From assembly GCA_014706295.1 (NCBI GenBank), contig JACSVZ010000004.1, forward strand, positions 13,712,484 to 13,776,483: a stretch of DNA of 64,000 nucleotides. Direction: 5' to 3'. Source of the DNA: Lycocorax pyrrhopterus obiensis (taxonomy: Eukaryota; Chordata; Aves; Passeriformes; Paradisaeidae). Of this stretch, positions 53,401 through 64,000 are shown piece after piece. Within the stretch, counting starts at the first letter, position 1; each line of letters starts with the position of its first letter. The position numbers and the translations under genes are program-made. Below the pieces are notes generated by a model that did not search any database, had not been told where the DNA came from, and saw nothing but the letters and a program-made list of their open reading frames with translations.

Positions 53401-53849
53401 CCCTAAAAATTAACTTTCAAACTCTCACTGTGTCAGGCTGAAAGGAACGATGATAAACTTTAATCTTGGTAGGTAACGACCTAAGACCTAAAGGTTCAAA
53501 GTTGATTCCACAACAGATAAGTGATTTTCACCTAGAACTGGAAGGCATCATAAGGACAGAGGAGAAAAAAAATCTTTCATTTGTTTGAATTAGTAAGATA
53601 AATTTTTGCTACAATTCTACATCCAATTACAATTCTACAGTTTTGCTGCACTGCAGGAGAGAAAACAGGGCTGTGGGGAATGCAGATAATTTAACACCAG
53701 GTAATTTCAGTGCTAGTCACCCTGACCTACACTCTTCTACTTGCCTAATTATAAATTTACGAAGGGATCGTTAATCCAATGTAACAAAATCAACTTTAAC
53801 CCAGATTCTTGGCCAGTCCTCAGCATCTTCACCTATTAAGGAGCATTGG

Positions 53850-54075
53850 GTGCCTGTGTGGAGGTGGCAGGAGAGGGGGCACTGCCCAGCCCCTCAGCCA
53901 CCATGGTGGTGGCAGCTGAGGAGAAGTGTGCAAGGGAACAGCAAAACACAGAGAGAACTGAGAAAAAAAAAAAAAAAAAAGAGAGAAACAGCCCTTCCAG
54001 CACCTGGGTCAGGGAAGGAGGAAGGGAGGAGGTGCTAGGATTGCCCTGCAGCCATAGGGAGGAGACCACCATGGG
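53850..54075. repeat. Retroelement-like G+C-rich segment with poly-A tract
   Basis: The segment holds the perfect 12-bp palindrome ccaccatggtgg (53898-53909), an 18-A run (53963-53980), and then cagcccttccagcacctggg, gggaaggaggaagggagg and ttgccctgcagccatagg. The second half resembles internal sequence seen in avian retroelements (ccctgcagcccatggagaag type, from memory), but the family is not identified. Open frames of 62-79 codons cross it on both strands, broken by the A run. Confidence 0.35.
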
Positions 54076-54099
54076 CCCTTTCTAATATATACAATAAAT

Positions 54100-57000
54100 A
54101 GAAGAGAATTGAAATAAAGGCTTTGCTGTTCTGCAATGTAAAAATATGCATCCATCACAATATGCAAACAGGATTTGTGAAAGAAAGCCCAGCCATTTGG
54201 TGTCTTTATTGACCATACATTAGCATCAGCTTTGATTTAGCAAATAAGGTCAGTGAGCAAGCACTTCAGTTTCCTTTACATTAGGCTCATCAAGCATCAT
54301 ACCACCACCAAAAACTCCCATTCTTTTCTCTCTTTGGAAACAGCCATTCATTCAATATTAGCTACGGATGCTGTGGGCCAGGCTTCCAAAACCAAAGACA
54401 TCCATTAAAATGAACCCAAGTAAATGAAACCTCAAACATTTAATTACTTCCTATCTGGACCCCCACCACCAAATTCCACTTGGCTGCAATCTGTTTATGG
54501 AAAGCTGTGCCTCCAGCATCCCATTCGCAATGCAAGAATAACTCCAGAAACCAAATTAAGCATGGCCATGCCCTCCTGAAAAGGAAACTGCTCAGGAACA
54601 TGGAGCATTTGGAGTTACATTTCACCACTATGGAATGGCTTTTCTGAACTAAAAATAAATTTTTTTTTTAATCATTCCAACATCTTCCTCCAGTTTTTTA
54701 TCCACAATTCAATACCCAAAACTAAAATATTTATAAATGACCCAGATTTTAATTCACAAAAATTCTTCACAGAATTTTTGATTGTAATCCTTCAGAAATA
54801 ATGAAACAAGAAAACATATAAGAAAACCCAGCTGACAGTCTGTCTTAAATGTATATCTGTATTTTTAAAGTGTGAAAATCCCCTTTTACCTGAATGAACA
54901 GCAGATCAGCAGCAGCTACTGTATAAAGTCTTATTAATAACATTTATTTTTCACATTTAAGCACTTTATTTTTATATTGGACCATGCTTTGTTCTCACAC
55001 AACTATCCATCTGTATGTGCCCAAGAGATTTCTAAATAAAAACTATTAAAAAATCAATGTGTTCAACTATTTCATTAGAAAGTGGCTACACATAACAGAA
55101 AAGCCATTCGTCTTTTCTTAGAGCAGCTAGAAAACAGCAGTTTATCTCAGAAACAATTTAAAAATGTTCAATTTAGTTAACAAACTTTGCATGATGCTGC
55201 AGTCATATCTGAGCACGCAGAATGACTTGTAAATATTATGAATTGGGCAACGACTCAGTACTTGTTAAATCCAGAAGTCCTGTGTAAGTCTAATGAAGTA
55301 ACTGCCTTTTGCATGTAGACAAGAGCTGGAATAAATTGCATCAAAAAACCCCACACATCACCTCTTTTCTACCACATGGCAACTGACATTTCCATTATTT
55401 TTCAAAAACTCGTATCTTTAGAGTTTGAAATAATCAAATTTCATAGGTGCTCCTTAAAACAGCATTTTGATTATAAAATATCAACATGGACATGATTACT
55501 GCATCACATTGTTACAACTGCGTGAGATCAGTGAAGACAGGGCAAACTGCAGCCTTTCTTCTTCTGTGCTTACTTCAGGAGAAGTCAAAAAGTAGATTAA
55601 TACCTCAGGCAGCTCTTTGATAAAAGCAAAATGTGATCAGGAAGATTTTGCTTTTGTTCTTAAGAACAGAAATTTTCAACTTGAAGGATTGTTTTCAGTA
55701 CAAGCTTTACTGTTTCCCCACAAACAAAAATCAGTTAAGAAGTTCACAACAGTTACAAACATTGACTTCATCTGAATACATCTGAACTTGACACAGACCA
55801 TCCTCTAAAAGACATGCCAAGACATTTGAACCGTTTCAGATTCCCTTTTGATTCTGTCCCTGTTCCATTTCGCACATATTCACCAGAAATGGGCTCATAG
55901 TCAGGAAAAAACCCAAACCCCACAACCAAAATATAAATAGTCTAAATACCTTCACTCAGGGTGGTAAGCATGGGTACATTTGTAGGTTAGATCCTCCTCA
56001 CAGAACTAAGGAGGCACCACCAATGCACAACATTTCTTACAAACCTTTGATGAAAAGGTGAGTTTTGTGAAGGTTAAAATAAATTAAACAGCTCTGATGC
56101 ACAATTCAGGCTTAGTCCTTCCATATGCATCTTGTTTAGCTCTCCCGTGGACACCAGGTACAGAGGCCAAGCATGACCTGGCCTCTCTCACTGTTTCTCT
56201 GAGCATCACTCACTGGTAATTCCACAAATTCACTGGTTCTAAAGATCCTTTGTGCCTCCAAGGCTATCAATAGAGAAAGGTTAAGACAGAGATCCAGATT
56301 AAATTCTTAGTTTATGGCTTACAATACTACACATTATATTTTATATAAATTCTCCAAAGCCCATCCCATACCACAGTTCTGAGACTAAGGAAGTCTCCAA
56401 ACTCCTGAGAAGTGTGTATCTACTGCTACTCACATTTTGCAGCTAAAGAACGGAGATAGTAACTATCAGGAATATGATTAAAATCAAACATGGGGACTGA
56501 TACCGCCACAAAACACTGCAGAAATAAAATAAAAGGCTGTGCCAATTCCTTTCCCTTTTAGGTAACCTTGATATGGCAAACCCACCCCCTGAAAGTTCAC
56601 TCTTTCAAAGACCATCATTAAGAAGGTCCTGTAGACATTTTCCCCACACCCTGCAAATTCACTGTCAGACTTAATGGAAGCACTGCTTTTCCAGTTTCCA
56701 GACAACTTCTAAGAAAGTAGTCAGAAAATACGATCAGAAAAATCATATTCATTTGCCCATAAAGTCTTGAGTTTCCCTACCTAGCTCTCCACATGATTTG
56801 CATAATTCTGCACAAATTAGCCAAGTTCAGTCACCTTTCTGCCACCTATATAATTGCACCATTAGCACCTGTATCTCCCCAGGTACAGCACTACCTCCAC
56901 ACTGAATACAGACAGACTGCCAGGAACTTCATGGATGGAGTACTCAATACCAGAATTAAGGCTTTATCTTTTTAAAGCGTGCTTAAAAGAAAGTTTTTAC

Positions 57001-60000
57001 CCAAAGAGTTCTCAAATCTAGTGCAAGGTGCGAGATGTACAAGCTTCCAAGCTTAGGTCTGAAAAAGGCAACAGTGATGAATCATCAGGGGCAAGGAAAA
57101 CTTCAAATAAGACAATGCTGGTGAAGATGTGACTAGGAACACTGTTTAAAGCATCACCTGTAACCTGTTTGTTTCCTTTCTCCAAAGAGCATGGAGGTAA
57201 GGATTAAGGATCTGGACATTACTAAAGGTATTCTCTCTGTTCCATCTATTGAAGGCTGTCTTTTTCTATTCTGCACTCTGTGAATCTGAGCAAGTGTACC
57301 AGGGCTAGAAGTGCATCCACCAAGACAGAGGAAAGGGCTCAAAATGCCTATGTCTCTGTCAAAAGGAAAGATTTTCCTATACCATGTACGAAGCACCATG
57401 GCAGTGGTGCACCTTTAAATATATGATGAACTGAAAAGCAGCTTGCTTTGTTTTTGTTCTGTAGCAGTGAGATTTTAAAAGAGGAAAGAATAAAAAGCAA
57501 AACTTTGGATTTTGGAAAGACAATTGGTGTTATGCTGTTTCTTAATTTAATGCTTGGAAAAGTACGTTCCTACTACAAAGCCGACCACAGGAGAAAGAAA
57601 ACATAGTGCTCTTTTCCCAAAAATGGTGAAGCAGAAGCAATACAGAATGTCCTTTATCTCGGAGCCTGGATGCTGTGGTCTAGCCACAAGTGACTGGAGC
57701 TGGAACAGAAACACTGGCTTCCTTCCCTACTGGCTGAGGTACATTTAAACACTGAAACATGGTGCAGCTGTAGCTTCCCTGCAATCACCCCTTCTTCAAA
57801 TGAACAAGAAAAAAAATACTTTGAACTATGGCTTTAGAGTCACCTTTGGGTGTTCAAAGCTACAACAGCATCAACCACAAACCCTAGATGAGGCAAACTG
57901 ACAGGTGCACCACGCTAAAGCGGAACTGTGTTCCCCTAAAGGCTGAGAAAGTACATGCCAGAAAGCCTCTAATTCAGGCAGACAGGATCCCTCTCTGGAT
58001 GCCTTTAAATACATTTACACACTCTCACTGAATCTACAGGAATCCTGAACATGTGCTCTAAAGCGCTCTTACTTCTTTAACACACAGACGATCTTATTTT
58101 AAGCACAGCACGCCCCCTCCTTAGCTTTCTACAAACCATAGTGACACTGAGACTAAGCCAAATGCAGCTTGTCACCACTTCTTTTATATAGATTTTTCCC
58201 TTTCCACATCTACCAGTAGCTCCATCACACCTCATTTTAATTCAGAAAAATTCTACTCATCTCTTCCAAAACAGAAGTTATCTTCCAAAACAGTATCAGC
58301 TATGCTCAGATCAACTACAGCTGCAACATGAAGTAAATATACATGCCTTGTAATGTGCAATTAATAGAGTATTCTCCTAAAAAGGGAACCAAAAGACAAT
58401 TCATTGGAATGAAACTGGCACTGGACAGATATGTGTCAAAGAAAAAAACTCAAAACAACAAGAATGGGCTAAGACATCAATGCTAAAGGAGATTAAAGTT
58501 TGGGCTGGTGACAAACTGGAGGGCATAGACAGACAAATGATGACAGTCTGCAACTCTTCCAATACTCAGATAAGATATATTCAGGTGGTTCCTGAAAACA
58601 GTCCCTCTTATTTATTGGGCAACAAGACTTGTGACTTCTCACAAAAACTGTTAAATGTACTCTATGGCAAGATCCTAAATACACTGCCTTTCAGAATAAC
58701 CCTTGAAGAGCAGTGATCTTATGGCCTTTACGAGAAGAGGAATTGGAACATGATAAATGAAGGGAAAAAGCAAGTCATCCAATATTAGCCGGTAATTTTA
58801 GAAATCCATATATAAACTTTATAGAGCACATAGCATTATATAGAGCTTTAGAGTTTAAAACAGAGCTCTAACTGATTTCAGTGACAGCTGAGAGTTCTCA
58901 GTATCTCTTCATATCAAACCACAGGAAGTCAACTAACTGATCCATACGGTGATGAATGCACAACACTGGCTACATACAAAACATGTGGTTAATATCCAGC
59001 ATTACATGAAAAAAAAAAAAACCTCTGTAGTAGCCAGCAAGAGAATAAAATTCTCCATAGCATCATTCAATTCCCTTGTAAAAACACCCAAACATTTTCC
59101 TTTCCAGCAAACCACAAATTCATCCACTATGTAACTGCTTACTTTGACAGCTTAGTCCCCAACAAAATATGAGTGAGTTTCCAGAGCCCTACTGTCCTAT
59201 GGGATATGCAAAACAGGTGACTGGGGGGGAACAGGCAGGGAAAACATCACCATCATACAGCTACACATGAAGATAGGATGCACACATACAGTTAATTCTA
59301 TCAGTTTGTGTTTATACCATTTTAATGATTTCTTTCAGCATTTCTATCATACATAACAGCAACAAAAGGTATTTTCAGAAATTTTTACTGTATTCTGAAG
59401 TAATTTAATAATCACTTAAATAAAGTAAAAACTTTCACACAAAACCCAGTGATGTGACATTCAGGATGCATCTGCACAAAAAATACCCTGAAATTGATCC
59501 TAAACCAAATTTGCACCCATCTTGTGCAGTGGATGCTCCCAGGCCTGACACCTGGCAGAGCCCCTGGAAGGAGCAACGAACATCTCTCCCACTCTTCGCT
59601 GCAGCATGCCTAAAACTCACCATAGATCTGCAGAGACTGGCTGGCTGCAGCTCCTTCCTCACCTCAATTCTGATGCTTCATGTCCTACTTAAGTGCCCGC
59701 AAGTAGAGAAAAGTATAGAAAGGAACCCCATTAACCTGAAAAGCAATGCCCAGAAAGACTCCCCATTGCAATCTGGAATGCATCTCACCTTCCCATTTGA
59801 GAATAAAGTACAACATGGGCTATTTTGGCTAAAGCTATAAATGATACTCACATATCTTTTCTTTCAGACAAGGAGGAATTCTCTGAGCTTTCAAGCAAAC
59901 CCAGAATTAGCTCCAGCATTACACAGCCAAATTACTTTATAGATACACAAAGAACATAACGTAAATTTCTTCATGACACCAACACTGCCATTCCTTGCTC

Positions 60001-63000
60001 AGTTCTTACACCATTAGAATCTGGTGTTGCATTTCTGGGAAAGAGATAAATAAAAATCTCCTGTCCACTCAACAAGGTACAGTTACACAATACATCTTCT
60101 TCACTTCTTAAGTCAGTTTTGCTGCAACTGCAGACATACTTCACCCAACAATCAGTTCACTCCCTGCAGGCGTGCAGATGTCAAACTGTGGAGCTGCGCT
60201 GTAAATCTTTATCACTGAAACAGCACAAAAAATGCTCAGCTTCCAGTTAGTGTGGAAGGACTCAAAACCTCAGCTGATACAAAATAAAAAAGCAGTAACA
60301 TAGTCATTACTTACACCTCGCATTTCCAAATGACAGGTAGGACTGGCTTCTGATCTTAACAGAGATGCCTGAGATCAAGACATCTGCTGGGCAGCAAGGA
60401 CGCTTTCATGTATGACACAAACTCCTCAAATTCAGGAGAAACGGTATCCCAGGCTAAACAGCTCAAAGGCAATCCTTGTACATTGTTCAACTCATTTTGA
60501 ACATACAACATACACTTGGAATAATTCTGAGATATAGATAAGCAAGATTTGGTCCCACCTGTCCTATCATCAAGTTGAAACTACTCAAAAGCAAGATACA
60601 TATCTCAGGGGAGCAGAAGCTTTAGGGTTCATGGTTAGCTCAGGACAAAATGCTAAGTTTCAAGGATGAGTCAGAACTCTCAGCAAACGTGGGAAGGCAG
60701 TTCTGAACCACCATATATTTGTTCTGCGCTTGTGCAGGAGCTGAGCAGAGGCCAGTGCCCTGAACACGACCAGAAGGTCAGTGCTCTGCAGCACCACTGC
60801 AATGGCAACACATCAACGTCTCTTTTCATGGTAAAGTTTCCTTCCTGAGCTACCAGGCTTGAAAGAAAAAGGAAAGAAAAATAATCACATAGACAAACAC
60901 AAGAAAAGTCATTCTCCCAACACCGTAAGCAACATAAAAAAAACCCCAAAAAACATTACTTCAAGTTTTGAATCCTAACTACTCTTCTCAGCTAAAAAGC
61001 TCCAAAATTATGCACTGTATGCAGTTAATGAAATCACAAGAAAGAAATATGCCTCTTCTTTTCCAGTGCAACCATGTGCAGTAACATTTTTGAGGATTTA
61101 AACCAACCCACAGGAAAATTATTATCATGCTTGGTGCAGAAAAGTACCTTAAAACAAAGATGTTGACTGTGCTAACCAAGGCTCGGAGATTTTTGTGTGG
61201 CCATTCAGTCACAGTTAAAGGCACAAGCAAGAGGGGGAAAGCATTCAAAGGGATGAGTAAAGGAATTACTCTCCATTTAATCTGCAGCTCACCTACTACA
61301 GTACTGAGCTCACAAAATGGAAGTGACTTACTATTCTAACCTACATAAAAAAAAGCTGCCTCTGTTACATGGAATTCAGAAGAGAAGGAGGAAAAGACTC
61401 AAGAACCTCCAGGAGAACATTAAATTCTTCTGTGCAGTTTGGGATTTAACTCAAGAAATCACCAAGTAACTTGCTCTATAGTCTTCCTTAATATAGTTCA
61501 GAGAAACAGAGACATCAGAAGAATCATATCAAGAATAAAAACTTTCAGCAGGAGGTGGGCTAACTACATTATTTACAAGCAGGAAAACCACAAATGAGCT
61601 ACTGCAGCTTTCCAGAACAAATACTGATGTAGGATCTGGCTTTGCACTAGCTTGCACTTCATTCAGATGTCACTGTTCCATACAAATATACAAAACAAAA
61701 AAAAATTTAAAACCCACTACTGTTCTGTCTTTGATTTTACACAGGTGTGAATGACTGCCCATTATTTCAGGTGTCATGTGGTCAGGCTGAATCCTAATAT
61801 TTTGTTAATAACTTTTTTCAAGACAGCTCCCTTTAAACAACCAAAGAATTCATTAAAAGTTACTCTTTTCTATCCATGCGCTAACGAAGCCAAGACTGGA
61901 CTAAAACCCCAAATTCCACTCTCCCCAGACTAGTAAGAAAACAAACTCATTTTAGTAAGCCTACCACATCAGAACACCAATTCACTGGTGACCTTCCACA
62001 CTTGACTGTAAAAGAGAGGAGGCAAGTTTCTAAAGTCCTGCTGTACCACATCAAGAATGAGAACCCTAAATCACTGTCATTTTATGAATATTAACTGTGC
62101 ATCAGTAGAGCAGAGGAATAGTTATTCCTTCCCCTCGTCCAAAAGTATGCACAAGAGCTGGCTATGGCAGAAGGCCATGGAAGGCAAACTCCAACCCTTG
62201 CCATACTTTCTCTGAAGAACTCTGAGAGACTCAATGCCAGCTCCGATTCCTCCATTCCTGGTATAGCAGAAATAACTACCTTGGGACACTTCAAGAACTT
62301 TTGCCATTTGAACCTGGCAGAGCAAAAAGACAAATTACAGCAATATGTACAAAATGTTTCTGCACAAATGAAACACAAAGTAAATGCAAATTGTAATGAG
62401 GCAGCAAAATCACTCAGAAATATCCTTATTCAACAAACTGCCCCATAAATAACTTCTGATGCAAAGCATTATGTACTACATAAATTACACTGTGCCTCGG
62501 AAATAGCTGCTATCTGCAAAGTAATAGCTCATGAACAGTTCTTGAATTTTTCTTTTGCAGTACTATATAAAAAGGAAGAATTCCACATTTCTCCTCTGGT
62601 ATGTCATGACTAAGTCTCTGTAAAAACAGACTGACCACTAACAAACCTCCAGGCACCCTACAGAATGTGCTCAGAAGTTCTCAAGCAGTAAACACCAAAA
62701 CGAAGTTAACGAAAAATGCAGAGTATCCATTCTTGATGGAAAGTTGACTTTTACTTAGCACAGTTGCTTTAAAATCAATTCCTAACAGAGCAGTTCAGAG
62801 TGCCAGTGGAAACAGGCAGGAAGCAGATACTCAGAAGCACCAGGCAGAAAAAAAGGAGGGGTAGGAAGGGGGAATTTCCTGATCCACAGAAGTGGCAGTA
62901 TTACAAAACTGCCTACCTATACAGTCTTTTTCACCTTAACTGATGATTAAGTACAAGGTTTTAGGAGACCCTGCCTCAACCTCCAGGTAAAACTTTTTTG

Positions 63001-64000
63001 AGCAATACCTTTACAGATACAGCTTTCCAGGAGGTCATTTCCAGCATTAGTTGGAGATTATAATCAAAGTGTTTCTGCTTATCTCTGTTGACATCATATT
63101 TGACTTCCTGAAAGCATACGAAATTTTATGGGAAAAGTTTCTAGTGTAGCAATCATCTGAGTTTTGCAGCCTGACAGTTAACTTGCTCCAACACCACAAT
63201 CATCAGTATTCCTCAAAGACCAAACAAGCTAAACCCCAACATGCAGCAGGGCACAGCACAGACCTGTTCCATAAATAGGAAGTATGAGACAAGATTTAAA
63301 TGCATGCATTTCAATTCATGTAAGACATTAAGACACTCCAGGAAAACCTCTCTGAAATGCCAGTGGCATGCATACCACAGGGCTGCAGGAAAGATTTTGA
63401 AAAGGTGAGGTACAAACAAATCACTGTATGAGTTAAAAGATTAATTTTTATGGAGGTCCAAGTTCAACACACATAAACAGTTGCTCAAAACACAATTCTG
63501 GCAAGCATCCACCTGACCACTGCAGAAAAGAGCACTTCCCTTCTGAGAAACAAAACAATTGCCACTGCTTCAAGTTGTACAATGCTAAAGGTACAGGAGA
63601 GGGAGGAAAGAGAACATCACAGCAACGAGATCACAGAAATAAGATTAAAAAGGGTACCCAAACAGTATGCTGGAAATTTAAGCAAATAAATAAAGCCCTT
63701 AAACACACAGAAGTTACAAGCCACCCACACCTTCAGGAATTTCCACAACAAACATTTCAAAAAAACTTTGAAGAAAAAAAAATTAAATTGGAAGGAACAC
63801 AAACATAAACCTGGATCCTAGAAACTGCTTTTCCACTGAATTTTTAAATCGCCTTCACAGATCACAGCAGTGCCTCCATTCCTTTGCAGAGATATTTAAG
63901 ATGCTAATAACCACATACTTTTCTCAGACAGGTTTTCAAGGCAATATATGCAAGTACCCAATATTACTGTAAATTACTTTCTCACCAGGAAAGTAATTGA
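54100..64000. other. Intron 1 right end, nothing recognised
   Basis: This is about 9.9 kb of A+T-rich unique-looking sequence. I looked for the first coding exon of CDC42BPA, a CpG-rich promoter, CR1 3' ends and small RNA genes and saw none. Open frames such as 58480-58716, 59454-59840 and 62164-62448 have no recognisable domain. Confidence 0.6.
59009..59021. repeat. Poly-A tract
   Basis: 13 consecutive A residues in otherwise unremarkable intron sequence. Confidence 0.8.

Larger units (their letters stand above)
17795..64000 (-). other. CDC42BPA: CDC42BPA first intron (3' part), at least 46.2 kb
   Basis: Everything upstream of the glycine-loop exon is inferred to be intron 1. In mammalian CDC42BPA the residues before AKPFTSK are encoded by exon 1, which also holds the start codon, and the intron after it is very long. 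No sequence matching the MRCK N-terminus, no CpG-rich promoter and no second gene is visible up to the right edge, so exon 1 should lie beyond it. Contents noted separately: simple repeats, CR1 fragments at 32.3, 33.2 and 38.9 kb, possible ancient repeats at 30.7 and 51.7 kb, a retroelement-like patch at 53.9 kb, and G+C-richer patches near 20.8, 48.2 and 53.1 kb. An alternative first exon or intronic non-coding RNA cannot be excluded from sequence alone. Confidence 0.75.

Noticed and set aside
59454..59840. 128-codon plus-strand open frame
   Set aside because: No domain, overlapping minus-strand frame, no splice or promoter context.
62164..62448. 94-codon open frame considered as a processed gene fragment
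   Set aside because: The translation does not resemble a protein I know, and there is no poly-A tail or duplication around it.

Overview
The window is vertebrate nuclear DNA, almost certainly avian. Coding sequence comes as short islands of 84-149 bp with GT-AG splice sites, separated by kilobases of A+T-rich non-coding DNA. The recognisable interspersed repeats are CR1 LINE fragments of the type common in birds, plus ERV LTR sequence. There is no bacterial-style gene organisation. The many short open frames scattered through the window look like chance or lie inside repeats.

Only one gene is supported: CDC42BPA, the MRCK-alpha Ser/Thr kinase, read on the minus strand. Four consecutive internal exons are present. 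In transcription order they are 17794-17703, 11605-11522, 7191-7096 and 2141-1993. Joined, they form one continuous reading frame matching about residues 60-200 of the human protein. This covers the end of the N-terminal extension, the glycine-rich loop, the ATP-binding Lys, the alpha-C Glu, the hinge, and the start of the C-lobe up to the Arg of HRD. The catalytic Asp, the activation loop and everything downstream lie past the left edge. Exon 1, the start codon and the promoter lie past the right edge. The four exons occupy 421 bp of 64 kb.

Layout by position: 1-1992 is the 5' part of the intron after the HRD exon. 2142-7095 is an intron holding a two-copy 33-bp tandem repeat, two CR1 pieces and a solo-LTR-like element inserted in one of the CR1s. 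7192-11521 is an intron with a weak CR1 fragment and a two-copy 22-bp repeat. 11606-17702 is an intron with nothing recognisable. 17795-64000 is at least 46.2 kb of what is inferred to be intron 1. It holds simple repeats, CR1 fragments at about 32.3, 33.2 and 38.9 kb, possible older repeats, and several G+C-richer patches of unknown role.

I found no tRNA, rRNA, CRISPR array, complete mobile element or second protein-coding gene, and no evidence of a new biological system. The more interesting details are the precisely bounded LTR-in-CR1 insertion, a dead CR1 endonuclease fragment carrying an LTR-like insert, and a very long first intron with unassigned G+C-rich patches. Repeat-family matches are from memory of consensus sequences, not from a search.
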